From contig CAWIGP010000002.1 of NCBI GenBank assembly GCA_963835735.1, positions 1,612,001 through 1,676,000 on the forward strand: a stretch of DNA of 64,000 nt, given 5' to 3'. Made by a program: the position numbers and the translations under genes. Shown piece after piece: positions 1 through 7,761 of the stretch; positions within the stretch are counted from its first letter, which is position 1; every line of letters starts with the position of its first letter. The notes beneath the pieces were generated by a model. The model saw only the letters and a program-made list of their open reading frames with translations, had not been told where the DNA came from and made no database searches. Origin of the DNA: DASQMT01 sp963835735 (GTDB lineage Bacteria; Actinomycetota; Thermoleophilia; Solirubrobacterales; Solirubrobacteraceae).

Positions 1-1430
1 AGGTCGAGATAGTCGCGCGTGATGCCGCCGACGGTCTTGGTGTCGAAGCCGGCGAAGCGCGCGACGCCGTGGTCCTCGTGGACGATGAAGTCGCCGGTGC
101 GCAGGTCGGCGAAGCTGCGCAGCAGGCCGCGCCCGCCGCGCGCTGGACGCGCGGCCGCGCGGCGCCGGTGGATCAGCCGGTGCTCGGGGATCGCCGCCAG
201 CTTCAGCCCCGGGGCGACGAAGCCGTCGCGCAGGTTCGCCTCCTGGAAGACGAGCCCCGCCTCCGTCCCGTCCCAGCGCGCCTTGACGCGCGCGAGGTTG
301 TAGGCCGCGCGCTCGCCGCCGCCCTTGTTCGGCCACGTGACGAGCGTCGTGTAGCCGGATCGGATCAGCTTCTCCAGCTCCGGCTCGGCCTCTCCCAGGC
401 TGCGAGCCGCGAACTCGGCCGCCTGGGCGCGGAACTCGAGCGGCTGGGAGCCGGAGATCGACGAGAGCCGCAGCGGCTTGCGCTGATCGAGCTGCGCGAG
501 GATGCCGTCGGGCTTGACGTAGAGCTGGTGTGCGTCGGTGTCGTGGAATGCCGCGCAAACGTCGTCCCAGTGATCGCGCAGCGTCGGCTCGATGTCCTCC
601 TCGGCGGCGAGGATCAGCTCGGCGTCGCCGGGCAACAGGTCGAGCAGGTCGCGGAAGTCGTCGACGGGCAGCAGCTCGGCGATGTCGGGACGCTCCTCGG
701 GGGTCTCGAGCGCGGCGATCTCGGCCAGCTCGCGGTGCTCGGCCGCGAGCTCGGCCGCGGGCGCGATCTCGACGCTGTCGGTGTCGCCGAGGCTGCGCTG
801 GGTGAACGTGGAGAACCAGCGCAGCGACTCGATCTCGTCGTCGAACAGGTCGACCCGGATCGCGCGCTCCTCGGTGGCGGGGTAGACGTCGAGCAGCCCG
901 CCGCGGACCGCGAACTGGCCGCGGTCATCGACCTGGTCGACGCGCTCGTAGCCCGCCGCGACGAGGTCGTTCGCGGCCTCGTCGAGGTCGAGCAGCTCGC
1001 CGACTGCGAGCTTGAAGCCGTGCGGACGCAGCGCGGGATCGGGCACCTTCTCCGACAAGGCGACAGCCGAGATCACGATCACCGGCGCCTCCGCTCCCGG
1101 GCTGCGCTCCAGCACCGCATCGAGCGCGGCGACCCTCAGGCCGACGAGGTGCGCCGGCGGCGTGAGGTGCGACTCGTAGGCGACGCCGCGGCTCGGGTAG
1201 AAGCGGACGGCGCGCGGCCGGAGCCATGCGCGCAGGTCGGCGGCGAGGTCGCGGGCCGCGCGGTCGTCGCCGGCGACGACCACGGTCGGGCGCCGCGCGT
1301 CGCGCTCTGCGACGGCCGCTATCAGGTACGGCCGCAGCGCCTGCGAGACGAACGCGCGCGCGTCCGGCTCCGACAGCTTGTCGGCGTCGGGGTGGCGCTC
1401 GAGATGGGCGAGGAACGGGCGAAGCGACAT
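1..1430 (-). CDS. mfd: Transcription-repair coupling factor Mfd, N-terminal part (3' end outside window)
   Basis: Mfd removes RNA polymerase stalled at DNA lesions and recruits UvrA. About 476 N-terminal residues are visible from ATG at 1430; the gene runs off the left edge. The UvrB-like N-terminal module is present, with RFYPSRGVAYESHLTPP and GQFAVRGGLLDVYPA typical of Mfd. The last visible part (about residues 440-476) starts the CarD-like RNA-polymerase-interaction domain with GDFIVHEDHGVARFAGFDT. The translocase domain is not in the window. The frame is open throughout. The gene lies 28 bp downstream of the stop of the sigma-like fusion gene on the same strand. Family assignment is secure. 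Confidence 0.95.
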   Translation of the reverse strand, partial: MSLRPFLAHLERHPDADKLSEPDARAFVSQALRPYLIAAVAERDARRPTVVVAGDDRAARDLAADLRAWLRPRAVRFYPSRGVAYESHLTPPAHLVGLRVAALDAVLERSPGAEAPVIVISAVALSEKVPDPALRPHGFKLAVGELLDLDEAANDLVAAGYERVDQVDDRGQFAVRGGLLDVYPATEERAIRVDLFDDEIESLRWFSTFTQRSLGDTDSVEIAPAAELAAEHRELAEIAALETPEERPDIAELLPVDDFRDLLDLLPGDAELILAAEEDIEPTLRDHWDDVCAAFHDTDAHQLYVKPDGILAQLDQRKPLRLSSISGSQPLEFRAQAAEFAARSLGEAEPELEKLIRSGYTTLVTWPNKGGGERAAYNLARVKARWDGTEAGLVFQEANLRDGFVAPGLKLAAIPEHRLIHRRRAAARPARGGRGLLRSFADLRTGDFIVHEDHGVARFAGFDTKTVGGITRDYLD

Positions 1431-1458
1431 GGGGCGAGCCAGCCGATGGTAGAAGGGC

Positions 1459-3048
1459 TCAGCGCAGCAATTCGACTCGCGTGTCCGCCTCGGCCCGGTA
1501 GGGGAATGGCAGCACGCCGCCGACGACGTTGTCCCTCGCCTCGACCTCCGCGCTCACGTCGCCGATCGTCACCCGTACGCGGGTCACGCCGTCGGGCACG
1601 ACGCCGTAGATCGCAGCGTTGCCGAGGAGCAGCGGCGCCAGGCGCCACTGCTCGTCTTCCGGGGTGTCGTCGAGCACGCACGAGCCGTCGGCGAACCGAT
1701 CCTCCGGGACGGCGATGACGCAGACCCGCGTCGCGGGCGCACACGGCTCCTCCCCGCTGGGCACGACGGGCACGACCCAGTACTCGACGCCGTCGCCGCC
1801 GCCCCAGAAGCGCGCGCCGTCGTCGACCACGGCGTCGATCCGGCCCGCAAACGCGCGCACCACACCCAGCGCGGCGGCCGGCAGCACGACCGAAGGCTGC
1901 CTGGGTACGCGCAGCACCGCCACCGCTCGCAGCAGTTCGGGCGCGACCGTGCGCTCGCAGCCGTCGGCGCGCTGCAGCGCCAGCTCGACCCGCGTGCCGC
2001 GGATCGCGTCGAGCTGCGTCTCGAAGAAGTTCTGCTGGACGTCGGCGCCCGCGGAATGGCCGCCGGACGAGAGCGTCACGCGGCCGACCCCGTCGGGCGC
2101 GACGCCCACCAGCACGCCGTTCCGTGTGCGCGCGACGGCACGACCCGCGTTCACGTCGGCGATCGTGAAGCAGCTGAAGCTCCGATCGGCGGCCACGAGG
2201 CACACGCCGGGCCCGTCATCGGCGCCGCAGCCTGCGAACTCCGCGACCTGCGTCGACGGCACGACGTGGACGCCGGCGGTCAGGCGGGACGAGGCCAGGC
2301 GCGTGGCGCGCGGGTCGAATGTCCCGATCGGTAGCCGGCGCGGCGGGAACGGGAGCCGGTCGTGCTGCTGCTGGGCGCGCGCGAGCAGCGCGATCTCGCC
2401 GAACTCCCCGCGGGCCGGAATCGGCGCGCGGACCGGCTCCGCGCAGCGCTCGAGCCGCTCCATCGCCGGCAGCGAGATCACGGCATTGGGCGGGGGCGCC
2501 GGGGCGGCGTCGCGGGCTACGTCATCGCCGCCGCCGCCCCGGAGCAGGACGAGCGCAGCCACGAGCGCAACGACGACCACCACGAGCGCGGCGACCGCGC
2601 CGAGCGGCGGGCGCCGCAGGCGCGGCAGCGCGACCCGCGGGCGCCGCACTCGCGGCAGCGCGACCCGCACGCGCCGGCGCGTGGACAGGAACCGGGCGGC
2701 CGCGACGAGCTCCTCCTCCAGCGCATCCACGAAGCCGTCGCCCGGCGCGAGCGCCGCCATGCCGAGCCGCCGGCGCGCGCGGTCCTCGACCACGCCGCGC
2801 TCCCCGGCGTGCGCGAGCAGCCGGTCGGCGATGAGATGGAGCCAGTCGACCACCGGCCCGCGCGCGGGATCGAATCGATGCGCGTCGTCGAGCGCCGTCG
2901 CGAACGTCTCGGCGCACGCATCCGCGGCGAGCGCGGGGTCGCGCTTCCGCAGGTAGGCGAGCAGGTCGTCGACGTGGCGCCGGTAGAGCACCGCGAACGC
3001 GTCCGGCTCGGTGTCGAGCGCGGCGAGGATCGCCTCGTCGTCGGGCAT
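1459..3048 (-). CDS. Sigma-70 region-2-like domain fused to a transmembrane helix and an extracytoplasmic domain
   Basis: 529 residues. Residues about 15-98 resemble ECF sigma factor region 2 (FAVLYRRHVDDLLAYLRKR, then DACAETFATALDDAHRF), but no region 4 follows. A basic stretch (127-148) repeats the pattern RVALPR-RRP, and one strongly hydrophobic helix spans about 149-169. The remaining ~355 residues would be outside the cell and contain several cysteines (for example RLERCAEP, FAGCGADDGPGVC). A protein of this shape would tether a sigma-like domain to the membrane. Whether it binds core polymerase or promoter DNA is unknown, because region 4 is missing. It could be a membrane-bound sigma/anti-sigma-type regulator or a decayed sigma factor. 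Start is ATG at 3048. Confidence 0.7.
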   Translation of the reverse strand: MPDDEAILAALDTEPDAFAVLYRRHVDDLLAYLRKRDPALAADACAETFATALDDAHRFDPARGPVVDWLHLIADRLLAHAGERGVVEDRARRRLGMAALAPGDGFVDALEEELVAAARFLSTRRRVRVALPRVRRPRVALPRLRRPPLGAVAALVVVVVALVAALVLLRGGGGDDVARDAAPAPPPNAVISLPAMERLERCAEPVRAPIPARGEFGEIALLARAQQQHDRLPFPPRRLPIGTFDPRATRLASSRLTAGVHVVPSTQVAEFAGCGADDGPGVCLVAADRSFSCFTIADVNAGRAVARTRNGVLVGVAPDGVGRVTLSSGGHSAGADVQQNFFETQLDAIRGTRVELALQRADGCERTVAPELLRAVAVLRVPRQPSVVLPAAALGVVRAFAGRIDAVVDDGARFWGGGDGVEYWVVPVVPSGEEPCAPATRVCVIAVPEDRFADGSCVLDDTPEDEQWRLAPLLLGNAAIYGVVPDGVTRVRVTIGDVSAEVEARDNVVGGVLPFPYRAEADTRVELLR

Positions 3049-3072
3049 CGCGACACGAAGTGTCGCCCCTGA

Positions 3073-3822
3073 TCAGGCGCGGGCGAGGATGTTCAGGCGC
3101 ACGTAGTGGATCTCGAGCGGATCGGGGAGCCGCTGCAGCGCCGCCGCGACGAACGGCTCGCGCAGGTCCTCGGGCAGCCGGGCGACGAAGGAGCCGAGGC
3201 AGATCGCTCGCAGGTAGGCCGCGGGATCGCCCGGGTCGACGTCCACGTGCGTGAGCCAGCACCAGACGTCGGTGAAGCCGGCGGCGTGGAGACGGCGCTC
3301 GGTCTCCGCGGGGGTGGCGAACGTCCAATCGGGCTGCCAGCCGTCGAAGTGCTCGGCGTACGGCGCCTCGTGCGCGACCGCGAGGCCCGCCTGCTTGATC
3401 TCCGCGACGTTGCCGTGTCCGCCGCACTGCGCGACCAGCCGGCCGCCCGGCCTGAGCGCGCGATGCAGGTTCGCGAACAGCCGGTCGTGGTCGCCGATCC
3501 AGTGGAAGGTCGCGGTCGAGAGGATCGCGTCGACGGGCTGGTCGAGCGTCAGGTCGAGCAGGTTCGCCTGGCGCACGTCGACAGCGGCGGGCAGCAGCTC
3601 GCGCGCCTGCTCGACCATCGAGGGAGCGGCGTCGACCGCGATCACGCGCCCGCGCGGGAGCCGGTCGAGCAGGATCCGGGTCACGTTGCCGGTGCCGCAG
3701 CCGGCGTCGAGCACGGTCTCGTCGCCGTCCAGCACGAGCCGGTCCAGCACGTCGGTGCCCATCGCGGTCAGCGGCGCCGACAGGCGCTCGTACGTCTTGG
3801 CGTCCCAGTCGCGAACCGGCAT
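3073..3822 (-). CDS. Class I SAM-dependent methyltransferase, trans-aconitate methyltransferase-like
   Basis: 249 residues from ATG 3822. The SAM-binding motif I is VLDAGCGTGNVTR near residue 35, followed by the acidic motif II region VIAVDAAPSMV and a motif IV-like stretch AILSTATFHWIGDHD. This pattern (FHWI) is typical of trans-aconitate 2-methyltransferase (Tam) and related small-molecule methyltransferases. The substrate cannot be fixed from sequence. A GTG at 3840 would add six residues, but it lies inside a strong inverted repeat, so the ATG is preferred. It follows pth on the same strand with almost no gap and may be co-transcribed or controlled by the palindrome. Confidence 0.8.
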   Translation of the reverse strand: MPVRDWDAKTYERLSAPLTAMGTDVLDRLVLDGDETVLDAGCGTGNVTRILLDRLPRGRVIAVDAAPSMVEQARELLPAAVDVRQANLLDLTLDQPVDAILSTATFHWIGDHDRLFANLHRALRPGGRLVAQCGGHGNVAEIKQAGLAVAHEAPYAEHFDGWQPDWTFATPAETERRLHAAGFTDVWCWLTHVDVDPGDPAAYLRAICLGSFVARLPEDLREPFVAAALQRLPDPLEIHYVRLNILARA

Positions 3823-3823
3823 A

Positions 3824-3849
3824 CGATCGTACGTTATCACGTACGATCG
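3824..3849. promoter_or_regulatory. Perfect 11-bp inverted repeat, putative operator or hairpin
   Basis: The arms CGATCGTACGT (3824-3834) and ACGTACGATCG (3839-3849) are exact reverse complements around a 4-base centre. The repeat covers the stop codon of pth and ends one base before the methyltransferase ATG, so it occupies the ribosome-binding region of that gene. It could be a protein operator or an RNA hairpin ending the pth transcript. There is no T tract. Confidence 0.6.
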
Positions 3850-4406
3850 AGGACCACGCGCTCGGCCTCGTCGCGCGCCCGCTCGACGAGCTCACGCACC
3901 TCGGCGGCGCTCTGGCGCCACTTGCCGAGCACGTGCGCCGACACGATCTCAGGGTCGGTCGTGTCCGGGCGGCCGACGCCGACGCGGACGCGCTGGAAGT
4001 CGGCGCTGCCGAGCTCGCGCTTGAGCGACTTCAGCCCGTTGTGGCCCGCCAGGCCTCCGCCCAGGCGCACGCGGATGTCGCCGAACGGCAGGTCGATCTC
4101 GTCGTGGATCACGAGCACGCGGTCGAGGTCGAGCTTGTAGGAGCCGCGCGCGGGGCCGACCGAGCGGCCCGCCTCGTTCATGTAGGTCTGCGGTTTGAGC
4201 ACCGCGACGCGGGGGCCGCCCGGGCCCGCGCGGCCCTCGGTCAGCTCGCCCGCGAACTTCTTCTTCGGCTTGCCCAGGTCCCAGCGCGCGATCAGCGCAT
4301 CGGCGACGAGGAAGCCGACGTTGTGGGGCGTCCCGGCGTAGCGCGAGCCAGGATTGCCGAGGCCGACGACGAGCCAGTCGACGGGTGCGGAGGAGAAGAG
4401 CTTCAG
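3837..4406 (-). CDS. pth: Peptidyl-tRNA hydrolase
   Basis: Pth hydrolyses peptidyl-tRNA released from stalled ribosomes. The 189-residue product has the family signature WLVVGLGNPGSRYAGTPHNVG near the N-terminus (catalytic His in HNVG), then KPQTYMNEAG, HDEIDLPFG and GGGLAGHNGLKSL. No ATG, GTG or TTG is available between the previous in-frame region and the conserved VGLGNPG. The best start is CTG at 4406, which overlaps the rplY stop as CTGA, matching the 4-base overlaps used across this window. A rare CTG start is therefore proposed. It is translationally coupled to rplY, the usual partner in many bacteria. Confidence 0.93.
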   Translation of the reverse strand: MKLFSSAPVDWLVVGLGNPGSRYAGTPHNVGFLVADALIARWDLGKPKKKFAGELTEGRAGPGGPRVAVLKPQTYMNEAGRSVGPARGSYKLDLDRVLVIHDEIDLPFGDIRVRLGGGLAGHNGLKSLKRELGSADFQRVRVGVGRPDTTDPEIVSAHVLGKWRQSAAEVRELVERARDEAERVVLDRT

Positions 4407-5083
4407 GACTCGTCGGAGGCCGCCTCGGCCTCCTCGCCGCCGCCCTCGGCCTCGGCCGGCGCCTCGGCTTCGCCGACGAGCTCGGTCTCGGTCTCGATCT
4501 CTTCCTCGACCGGCTCCTGCGACGGCGGAGTGATCGTGGCGACCACCGTGTCGGGGTCGTCGAGCAGCGTCACGCCCGGGGGCGCGGTCAGCTCGGAGAG
4601 CGTCGCGTTCGCGTTCATCTCCAGGCCGGACACATCGAACACGATCGAGTCCGGGATGTCGCCGGGCAACGCCTCGATGCTGAGCTCGATCACGCCCTGC
4701 GACAGCACGCCGCCCTCGCCCACGCCCGGAGCGCGGTCGCCGCCTGTGAGCTCGAGATTGACGGTCGTCTGGATCGCGACCTTCATGTCGACGCGCAGGA
4801 AGTCCACATGGACGGCCTGGCCGCGCACGGGATGGCGCTGGACGTCCTTCACGAGCACCGGGTTCGCGCCGGCGCCGTCGACGGCGACCTCGAGGATCGC
4901 GCCCGAACGCGCCAAGGTGTTGCGCAGGATCCGGGCGTCGACCGCGAACAGCTCCGGGCCGCCGTCGCCGCCGTAGATCACGCCGGGCACCTGGCCGGTG
5001 CGGCGGAGACGGCGTGCGGAGCGGGAACCCTCCGCGGCGCGCGACTGGACGTCGAGCGTGGACGTGTCGGTCGTGGCGGCCAT
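4403..5083 (-). CDS. rplY: 50S ribosomal protein L25/general stress protein Ctc
   Basis: 226 residues from ATG 5083. The N-terminal L25 domain binds 5S rRNA and contains EGSRSARRLRRTGQVPGVIYGG and QRHPVRGQAVHVDFLRV. A C-terminal TL5/Ctc beta domain carries GVIELSIEALPGDIPDSIVFDV. The tail after about residue 195 is very acidic (many Glu and Ala), as in long actinobacterial forms. The gene overlaps pth by 4 bases, and the pair forms a unit. It is divergent from a small membrane-protein gene, with 64 bp of shared upstream DNA. Confidence 0.93.
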   Translation of the reverse strand: MAATTDTSTLDVQSRAAEGSRSARRLRRTGQVPGVIYGGDGGPELFAVDARILRNTLARSGAILEVAVDGAGANPVLVKDVQRHPVRGQAVHVDFLRVDMKVAIQTTVNLELTGGDRAPGVGEGGVLSQGVIELSIEALPGDIPDSIVFDVSGLEMNANATLSELTAPPGVTLLDDPDTVVATITPPSQEPVEEEIETETELVGEAEAPAEAEGGGEEAEAASDES

Positions 5084-5147
5084 AAAGCGGCAGCCGATGG
5101 TAGCGAACGGTCGTTGAACGGCCGCGCCGGAGGGGTAATCTTCGGCT

Positions 5148-5483
5148 ATGACGCCCGATGAAGAGTTGATGGTGATCTTCGGTGCGCTCCATGTCGTCGC
5201 GCTCGTGCTGGGCGTGATCCTGTTCATGATGTTCCTGCGGTCGGATTCGACCTCGTCGTGGAAGCCGCCCGACGACGACGAGGGCGGCGGCGGGGGAGGC
5301 AACGACCGGCTCCCGTCATCCAAGCCCAAACCGCGCCCGACCGGCGGCGTCCCGCTGCCGGACGCCGACCCTGCGCGTGCGCGCCTGCGCGACCATTCCA
5401 AGCTGCGCGACGCCTATCCGCGCCCGCTGCGGCGCCCCGCGCATCCGCACACGCCACAGCGCATTCCCGCCCGCGGCCGCTGA
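5148..5483 (+). CDS. Small single-span membrane protein, unknown function
   Basis: 111 residues. An N-terminal hydrophobic helix (about residues 8-30, FGALHVVALVLGVILFMMFL) is followed by a Gly/Pro-rich low-complexity linker and a basic C-terminus. It is divergent from rplY, with a short 64-bp gap. The family is not recognised. Codon use is typical of the genome and the frame is open, so it is likely real. Confidence 0.6.
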   Translation: MTPDEELMVIFGALHVVALVLGVILFMMFLRSDSTSSWKPPDDDEGGGGGGNDRLPSSKPKPRPTGGVPLPDADPARARLRDHSKLRDAYPRPLRRPAHPHTPQRIPARGR

Positions 5484-5489
5484 ATCGGC

Positions 5490-5942
5490 TCAGCAGCTGC
5501 TCTCGAGCCCGACCGGGTCCGAGAGCGCCAGCAGCGTCACGCCGCCGCCGGTCAGCGGGCCCTCGCGCCGCACGCGCACGCACTGCACCACAGGCAGGCC
5601 CGTGCCGGCTCGCCACGCGACGCGGCCGGTGCCCGTGCGGCGCGTGAGCGAGAGCCGGGTGCTCGGCACGTAGTTGAGGATCTCGACCTCGCCCGGCCGG
5701 CGCAGCTTCGCGACGCGGGCCTCGGTCACCTGCACGCAGGCGGGCTCCGCGCGGCAGGCCGGGAGCTGCGCGAGCACGGCGCCGGCGTCGCCCTGCGCCT
5801 GCGCCTCGAGCACGTCGAGCACCTTCCCGCGCTCGGCGCTCGAGCCGGTCAGGCCGCGCGCGAGCAGGAACGACAGCCCGAGGAATACGAACAGCCCGAA
5901 GCCGGCGACGATGTAAAAGGCGGGACGGCGGCTACGGCGCAT
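5490..5942 (-). CDS. Membrane-anchored protein of unknown function
   Basis: 150 residues. A short basic start (MRRSRRP) is followed by a hydrophobic helix at about 8-28 and a ~120-residue extracytoplasmic part with several cysteines (ACRAEPACVQV, VVQCVRV, final Cys). It may be a signal-anchor protein or contain disulphides. The family is not recognised. It is convergent with the preceding membrane-protein gene (6-bp gap) and 15 bp downstream of the next minus-strand gene. Confidence 0.6.
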   Translation of the reverse strand: MRRSRRPAFYIVAGFGLFVFLGLSFLLARGLTGSSAERGKVLDVLEAQAQGDAGAVLAQLPACRAEPACVQVTEARVAKLRRPGEVEILNYVPSTRLSLTRRTGTGRVAWRAGTGLPVVQCVRVRREGPLTGGGVTLLALSDPVGLESSC

Positions 5943-5957
5943 GCGCGCCGCAGCAGG

Positions 5958-6662
5958 TTAGGCGGTCTCTTCGAACCCCTCGCCGGACAGCTCGAGGAAG
6001 CGGCGCACCGACTGCTCCTGGCGGCCGAGCTGCTCGCCCACGCGGCGCGCGTGCTCGGCGGCGTGCTCGAGGAAGTCCTCCAGGCAGCGCTCGGGGTCCT
6101 CGGGCAGCGGGTACACGCGCGCGACGTCCTGCTGGGCGCATGCGATCCCCATCGGCGGCTTTCCCTCCGCGAGCGGCCGGGGCGAGCAGACGGCGGTGAC
6201 GACGATGCCCTTGTCGGGCGCGACCAGAGCGGCGGGCAGCAGCCGGTGCGCCGGCAGCCGCACCTCCAGGCCGATGCGGCGGTCGACGTCGACGTGCGCG
6301 CGGGCGACGTCCTCGAACGGCTCGCGCCAGATGTCGAGCACCGTGTCGGCGGCTGCCAGCGCGTCGCGCATAGCGGTCGCCTGCTCGGCGTAGAGGTGCT
6401 CGGCCTCGTCGCGGTCCTCGGCCTCGGCCAGGTCGAGGTCGCACGGGACGCGCAGCAACTCGTCCGCCGCCACGGCCGAGCCGGCGCCGCGCCCGCCGTG
6501 GGCGACGTAGGTCTGGATCGTGCCGAGGTCGCGGCGGCCGTGGAAGACGACAGTGAGTGCCTCGCAGAGCGGGAGACCCGTGACGCGCAGCGCGACGGCG
6601 GCGGACACACCTGCGTCGATCAGGGCTCTTCGGAACAGCTCGTCTGCCGGGTCCTCGTCCAT
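5958..6662 (-). CDS. Hypothetical soluble protein
   Basis: 234 residues from ATG 6662, preceded by a good ribosome-binding site (GGAGG about 6 bases upstream). Soluble, acidic, mostly alpha-helical in appearance, with no recognised motif. It is followed on the same strand by the membrane-anchored gene. Its upstream region, shared with the divergent DUF4235 gene, contains an inverted repeat. Confidence 0.6.
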   Translation of the reverse strand: MDEDPADELFRRALIDAGVSAAVALRVTGLPLCEALTVVFHGRRDLGTIQTYVAHGGRGAGSAVAADELLRVPCDLDLAEAEDRDEAEHLYAEQATAMRDALAAADTVLDIWREPFEDVARAHVDVDRRIGLEVRLPAHRLLPAALVAPDKGIVVTAVCSPRPLAEGKPPMGIACAQQDVARVYPLPEDPERCLEDFLEHAAEHARRVGEQLGRQEQSVRRFLELSGEGFEETA

Positions 6663-6672
6663 GCCGGGCCTC

Positions 6673-6699
6673 CTTCACCGAGTTTTCGGCTCTGTGAAG
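6673..6699. promoter_or_regulatory. Inverted repeat in a divergent promoter region
   Basis: The arms CTTCACCGAG (6673-6682) and CTCTGTGAAG (6690-6699) are inverted repeats with one mismatch and a 7-base centre. The repeat lies in the 86 bp between two divergent genes (starts 6662 and 6749) and could bind a regulator or form a hairpin. A similar TTCAC-GTGAA palindrome lies at 41403. Confidence 0.4.
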
Positions 6700-6748
6700 A
6701 GTGTTTACCGCTTCCGTATGGATATCAACGGGTACAGTCGGTCCGAAT

Positions 6749-7018
6749 ATGCGGGCCCTGTACAAGCCCATCGGTCTGATCCTCGGGATCCTGTCCAGCC
6801 TCGTGGCCAAGAAGCTCTTCGGGGTCGTGTGGTCGAAGATCGACGACGACCCCGCGCCGAAGGGCAGCACGCAGTACGCGCCGTGGGCGAAGATGCTCGG
6901 CGCGGCGGCGCTGCAGGGCGTGATCTTCAAGACCACGCGGGTCTTCGTGGACCGCTACGGCGCCGCCGGATGGCACTACATCACGGGCGCCTGGCCGGGC
7001 GGGAAGCCGCCACAGTAA
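6749..7018 (+). CDS. DUF4235 family membrane protein
   Basis: 89 residues from ATG 6749. A hydrophobic N-terminal segment (KPIGLILGILSSLVAKKLFG) is followed by VWSKIDDDPAPKG and a second hydrophobic stretch around AALQGVIFKTTRVFVDRYG. This is the actinobacterial DUF4235 pattern. These small inner-membrane proteins have no known function. The gene is single and is divergent from the hypothetical gene on its left. Confidence 0.8.
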   Translation: MRALYKPIGLILGILSSLVAKKLFGVVWSKIDDDPAPKGSTQYAPWAKMLGAAALQGVIFKTTRVFVDRYGAAGWHYITGAWPGGKPPQ

Positions 7019-7020
7019 CG

Positions 7021-7066
7021 TCGCCGAAGGCGAGCGCGAGGAACGAGCGGCTCGCCTGGCAGGCGA
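7021..7066. terminator. Two small hairpins between convergent genes
   Basis: TCGCC-GAA-GGCGA (7021-7033) and TCGCCT-GGC-AGGCGA (7052-7066) are perfect stem-loops in the 52 bp between the DUF4235 gene and the convergent gene ending at 7071. They are likely a bidirectional terminator without a T tract, as is common at high GC. Confidence 0.45.
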
Positions 7067-7070
7067 AACC

Positions 7071-7514
7071 CTAGTTCCGGATCACGAACCCCCGTTCGGC
7101 GAGCGTTCCCAGCGCGTTCTCGAAGGCGCCGAAGTCGCGCGCCAGCAGCAGGTCGAGTGGCCGGCCGTCCGGCCCGCTCGCGCGCACCCAGCGGCGCAGG
7201 ACCGGCGCGCCGGCGCGCTCCTCCGCCTCGGCGAGCAGGTCGAGCAGGATCGGCAGCTCCGGCTTGTGCTCCAGCTCGCCACCGATGACGGCGAGCGGGT
7301 CGGCGTCGAGGATCGCGAGCAGCTCCTCCTCGTTCAGCCCGAGCAGCTCCTGCAGATGCTGCGCCCGCGAGCTCAGAACAGCTGGTTCTCCTGCATACGT
7401 GTCAGCGAATGCTAACCCGCACGCGCCTGACTGGCCACTGAACAGCGGTTCGTGCCCCGTGGCCAGGTGCAACAGCCGTTGACCGCGACGGGCGGAGACG
7501 AGATAGTCGCTCAA
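7071..7514 (-). CDS. Hypothetical protein with a possibly replaced N-terminus
   Basis: 147 residues from TTG 7514. The C-terminal ~95 residues (LGLNEEELLAILDADPLAV onward) have normal codon use and faintly resemble the toxin-binding part of Xre/MbcA/ParS-type antitoxins; this is weak. The first ~50 codons use TTA, TAT, GCA, GGA and CCA and look like non-coding DNA. They contain one copy of an 18-bp direct repeat shared with the end of prs. The real start may lie inside the frame, or the original 5' end may have been lost in a rearrangement. The TTG start shares one base with the ATG of the divergent gene at 7514. Confidence 0.45.
   Translation of the reverse strand: MSDYLVSARRGQRLLHLATGHEPLFSGQSGACGLAFADTYAGEPAVLSSRAQHLQELLGLNEEELLAILDADPLAVIGGELEHKPELPILLDLLAEAEERAGAPVLRRWVRASGPDGRPLDLLLARDFGAFENALGTLAERGFVIRN
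7373..7390. repeat. 18-bp direct repeat, copy 1
   Basis: TCAGAACAGCTGGTTCTC is identical to 7744-7761, 371 bp away. Here it lies in the poorly coding 5' part of the hypothetical gene. Confidence 0.7.
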
Positions 7515-7732
7515 TGCGAGACGACAAGCACGGAATGCTGGGGTACTCCTGGGTGTATTGGGCGGCGATCGCGGCGGCGTTTGCGTTGCTGATCGTCGAC
7601 ATCTTCGACGACGGCGCCATATGGAACTACGGCGTGGTCGTGTGCATAGTCATCGCTATCGCGGTGCGCCCGGGCGGGGTCCGGGGGCGGCGCGCCGCAG
7701 CGGCGGCGGAGGAAGCGCCGCGCACCGCGTAG
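7514..7732 (+). CDS. Small two-span membrane protein
   Basis: 72 residues. Two hydrophobic segments (about 11-28 and 36-50) are followed by an Arg/Ala-rich tail. No family is recognised. It lies between the two copies of an 18-bp direct repeat and shares its first base with the divergent TTG start at 7514. A purine-rich stretch (GGAGACGAG) upstream may be the ribosome-binding site. Confidence 0.5.
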   Translation: MRDDKHGMLGYSWVYWAAIAAAFALLIVDIFDDGAIWNYGVVVCIVIAIAVRPGGVRGRRAAAAAEEAPRTA

Positions 7733-7743
7733 AGCGATGTTCT

Positions 7744-7761
7744 TCAGAACAGCTGGTTCTC
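7744..7761. repeat. 18-bp direct repeat, copy 2 (3' end of prs)
   Basis: Identical to 7373-7390. In this copy the repeat encodes the last residues and stop of prs, so this is probably the original copy. Confidence 0.7.

Noticed and set aside
69..1718. A 549-codon plus-strand open frame
   Set aside because: It lies antisense to mfd. Its Arg/Asp/Val-rich product has no family features, and the minus strand shows a clear Mfd sequence.
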